The notes under the pieces are model-generated. The model did no database searches and was not told the origin of the DNA. It saw nothing but the letters and a program-made list of their open reading frames with translations. This document shows, piece by piece, positions 61,897-64,000 of a DNA stretch of 64,000 nucleotides; position 1 is the stretch's first letter, and each line of letters starts with the position of its first letter. Made by a program: the position numbers and the translations under genes. The stretch is from Bacillota bacterium (GTDB lineage: Bacteria; Bacillota; Clostridia; Oscillospirales; Ruminococcaceae): positions 1 through 64,000 of the forward strand of contig JAEZYS010000016.1 of the NCBI GenBank assembly GCA_023418925.1, read 5' to 3'.

Positions 61897-63006
61897 TTAA
61901 ACAACCCCCATCTTTCTAAGTTTATCATTGATTGTGAGTTTCTGACTTCCGAATGTTGGAACAATCTTGTTTGAAGTAAAGTCATAATACTCTGTAATTT
62001 CCGTAATCTGCGTATCTATCGTAATACCCATCTGAGATATAATGCTGATTGTATCACCAACATCCCAGTCTGTACGATAACCAATCGGAACAATAATTCC
62101 CTCAACTGTAGGCTCTGCCTGCTGAATACGATTGTTGCAAGAACTATTTGCATTTTCCCTTGTCTTTGCAACATCAACGTACTTATGATCAATCGTTACT
62201 TCATCAACTTTAACACCTGTACTGCTGTATATCGGTATAGTTTCCGATACATGCTCAATGCTTGCATTAATTTCAACATGTATTTCATGACGTTCAAATC
62301 CGCTTTTGTTACTCTCAATCCCTACATCAGTTGGAACATTGTTCGGATCATCCGCACCGTCAGTATTGATACTGCAAACCACTGTATTAACTGCATTTTC
62401 ATCACTTATGGTGTAGTTCATGGAAAGGAAGTTGTCATACTTCTGAGCGAATATAACCTGCGGATTTATGCTCTGTGCTGTGCTTCTGTCGGTGCAGGTT
62501 ATCTTCTGAAGCTGAATACCTCCGTCAACCATAACCGATTGCAAGCCCCAAGTCATGTCCACCTGCATTGATAACTCCAAACTGTCACCTAACATTGCAT
62601 GTTGCTTTGCTATGGTGATATTCTGCAGGTCAGTATGTAACGTCAGATTTGGAATTACTTTATTACCTTGCGTGTTATTGCTGATAGCTGCATACACATT
62701 TGCACCTGTCTGTGAAAATGACCTTCGATAAAACATTGTGCTGTAATCATACGCTGTAACCTTTATAGCTCTTCCTGTTTCAATACTGTCCTGTATAGCT
62801 ATTGTGCGTATCAAAACCGCTTCCTGCGTATCATTTCTGACAATAGTGTAATATTGCTGAATAATATCAAGATACAATTCATTCAAAGGAAGCTCTATTT
62901 CAACTGTGTTTGGTGAAAAAAGCTTTCTCACCCAGAGTGTAGACTTTGCGCTGTCTATAATCCCAACACACTGTAGGGAAGTATCATATACATACATTGT
63001 CAGCAT
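61897..63006 (-). CDS. Phage tail protein, siphovirus ReqiPepy6 Gp37-like
   Basis: 369 residues. The beginning YVYDTSLQCVGIIDSAKSTL, WVRKLFSPNTVEIELPLNEL and TGRAIKVTAYDYSTMFYRRS, and the end CNNRIQQAEPTVEGIIVPIG and YRTDWDVGDTISI, match Gp37-like tail proteins (tail tip/hub region). It abuts the fibre gene and follows the distal tail gene by 2 nt. Confidence 0.8.
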   Translation of the reverse strand: MLTMYVYDTSLQCVGIIDSAKSTLWVRKLFSPNTVEIELPLNELYLDIIQQYYTIVRNDTQEAVLIRTIAIQDSIETGRAIKVTAYDYSTMFYRRSFSQTGANVYAAISNNTQGNKVIPNLTLHTDLQNITIAKQHAMLGDSLELSMQVDMTWGLQSVMVDGGIQLQKITCTDRSTAQSINPQVIFAQKYDNFLSMNYTISDENAVNTVVCSINTDGADDPNNVPTDVGIESNKSGFERHEIHVEINASIEHVSETIPIYSSTGVKVDEVTIDHKYVDVAKTRENANSSCNNRIQQAEPTVEGIIVPIGYRTDWDVGDTISIISQMGITIDTQITEITEYYDFTSNKIVPTFGSQKLTINDKLRKMGVV

Positions 63007-63008
63007 AC

Positions 63009-64000
63009 TTAAACGCCTCCATACTTTTCCGTATATTCTACGGATATTGCCATGTTACCTGCGTTTGAAGTTGCATCATATAAAAGATTTGTCATTCCCT
63101 GGTGTAACTGTAAGAAATCAAAATCAATAGACTTTGCATTAAACATATTGCTTTTTACTCCGTTGCTGACTTTTGTTATTGTCTTTGCGCCTTGAATAGT
63201 TGAAATTATAAGCTTGTCACCTGCATTTAAGGTTGTGGTTACTTCCATCTTTTTGAGTGTGTCAGTGTCCGTAATCTTTGGATTCGTCACAGAACCCATT
63301 GCTGTGATTGTAAATATAGCCCCTGTTTCCTTTTCACCATTGTTTTCAAGGTGAGAAAGTAGGGTATTATTTAACTGCCCAAATTCAAGATTTCCTCCAA
63401 TGTGTACCGATAAACCGTAAATTGTGCAGTCAACTGCAATTGAAGAACTTCCTAAACTGAAACGCAAGTATGTTGCTGACAGCATGTCCGCTGTGATTGT
63501 AACAGATACGCTTGCATTTGCTTCTGACAATGTTGCTTCATATACGGCCGTCACAACCTCTGCTGTGTCCGAATATGTAACTGTGCTTACAGCAAAGTTC
63601 AGATTCTTTCTGCACTCTGCATTGATTTCTATTTTCAAGGTATCGTTCACAGTCATATTGACAGGCTGTATATCCTGCCAAAGCAGTACACCCATGTTTG
63701 CTTTAAGCAATATACAGTTGTTGTCATGTGTGAAATTGTTGTTGCTTATCTGCCACCCTGCAAGCGTATCAAAATACGGACTCTGCAGGAGTTCAAACTT
63801 TTCTATGCTAAATGGAAATACGAAAGTTCCGAGTGTTGTTGCCATGTATTCGGTGCGTTCTTCCGTCTCCCAGAACGGTTGAGGACATTCAAACCCGATT
63901 GTAACTGATACTGGCTTTGATAAGTGATTGACCGTAACAGCATTGATATATGTTCCGATTTTCTTTGTTTCAGTGTCGGTCACATAGTATAATGTGCCCT
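63009..64000 (-). CDS. Phage distal tail protein (partial, continues past the right edge)
   Basis: At least 330 residues; the frame stays open to the window end, so the first codons are missing. The visible part TKKIGTYINAVTVNHLSKPV, VTIGFECPQPFWETEERTEY and AGDKLIISTIQGAKTITKVS fits the Dit/tail-component family (YomH/SPP1 gp19.1 type), including the C-terminal GMTNLLYDATSNAGNMAISV. It is the next tail gene in the order Dit - Gp37-like - fibre - lysis. Confidence 0.8.
   Translation of the reverse strand, partial: GTLYYVTDTETKKIGTYINAVTVNHLSKPVSVTIGFECPQPFWETEERTEYMATTLGTFVFPFSIEKFELLQSPYFDTLAGWQISNNNFTHDNNCILLKANMGVLLWQDIQPVNMTVNDTLKIEINAECRKNLNFAVSTVTYSDTAEVVTAVYEATLSEANASVSVTITADMLSATYLRFSLGSSSIAVDCTIYGLSVHIGGNLEFGQLNNTLLSHLENNGEKETGAIFTITAMGSVTNPKITDTDTLKKMEVTTTLNAGDKLIISTIQGAKTITKVSNGVKSNMFNAKSIDFDFLQLHQGMTNLLYDATSNAGNMAISVEYTEKYGGV

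Overview
The window comes from a low-GC, spore-forming Firmicute, most likely an Oscillospiraceae/Ruminococcus-type gut bacterium (inference). The support is the classical Firmicutes origin cluster, a SpoVS gene, strong purine-rich ribosome binding sites, several TTG starts, and secreted proteins with long Thr-rich linkers. The chromosome's replication origin lies in the window.

Layout. (1) 1-9.2 kb: a complete type I-C CRISPR-Cas locus, minus strand, with 20 visible identical 32-nt repeats (the array runs off the left edge), a leader, and cas2, cas1, cas4, cas7, cas8c, cas5c and cas3 read from one sigma-A-like promoter. (2) 9.2-13.5 kb: a degraded accessory zone. It holds a frameshifted surface-protein remnant, an IS3-family remnant, a nucleotidyltransferase gene with a small partner, a truncated DUF1016 gene, a solitary degenerate CRISPR repeat on the plus strand, and a PocR/chemoreceptor-like gene. 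(3) 13.5-23.7 kb: housekeeping genes, including a frameshifted GNAT gene, two Rrf2 regulators next to cysK and metY (sulfur amino acids), nadA, a pyridoxal kinase gene, guaB and serS. (4) 23.7-45.9 kb: the origin region. Read leftward from rpmH: rnpA, yidD, yidC, jag, mnmE, mnmG, rsmG, noc, parA, parB. Read rightward: dnaA, oriC, dnaN, S4-domain gene, recF, remB, gyrB, a membrane-protein gene, gyrA. Four parS-like sites and a recognisable DnaA-box/DnaA-trio unwinding element are present. (5) 45.9-53.3 kb: ECF sigma/anti-sigma pair, spoVS, a YmdB-type phosphodiesterase gene, a lipoprotein gene, glgP, a Thr-rich membrane-anchored protein gene, and tRNA-Pro(CGG). (6) 53.4-64 kb: the end of an apparent prophage next to the tRNA. 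Its lysis and tail genes (holin, GH25 lysin, tail proteins) run off the right edge. Between them and the tRNA sits a tight four-gene minus-strand cassette encoding AlbA_2/Schlafen-like, Dam-like methylase, HerA-like ATPase and NurA-like nuclease proteins, which is a candidate phage-borne defence or competition system.

The most interesting signals are: the AlbA_2-Dam-HerA-NurA cassette at the prophage end; the solitary degenerate type I-C repeat 11 kb from the array, with a compensated stem change; a translated 24-codon leader with Met-Cys-Met codons ahead of metY; a family of structured intergenic repeats whose hairpins covary between copies; and the well-preserved DnaA-trio at oriC. All calls rest on reading the sequence and on family knowledge; no database search was run.
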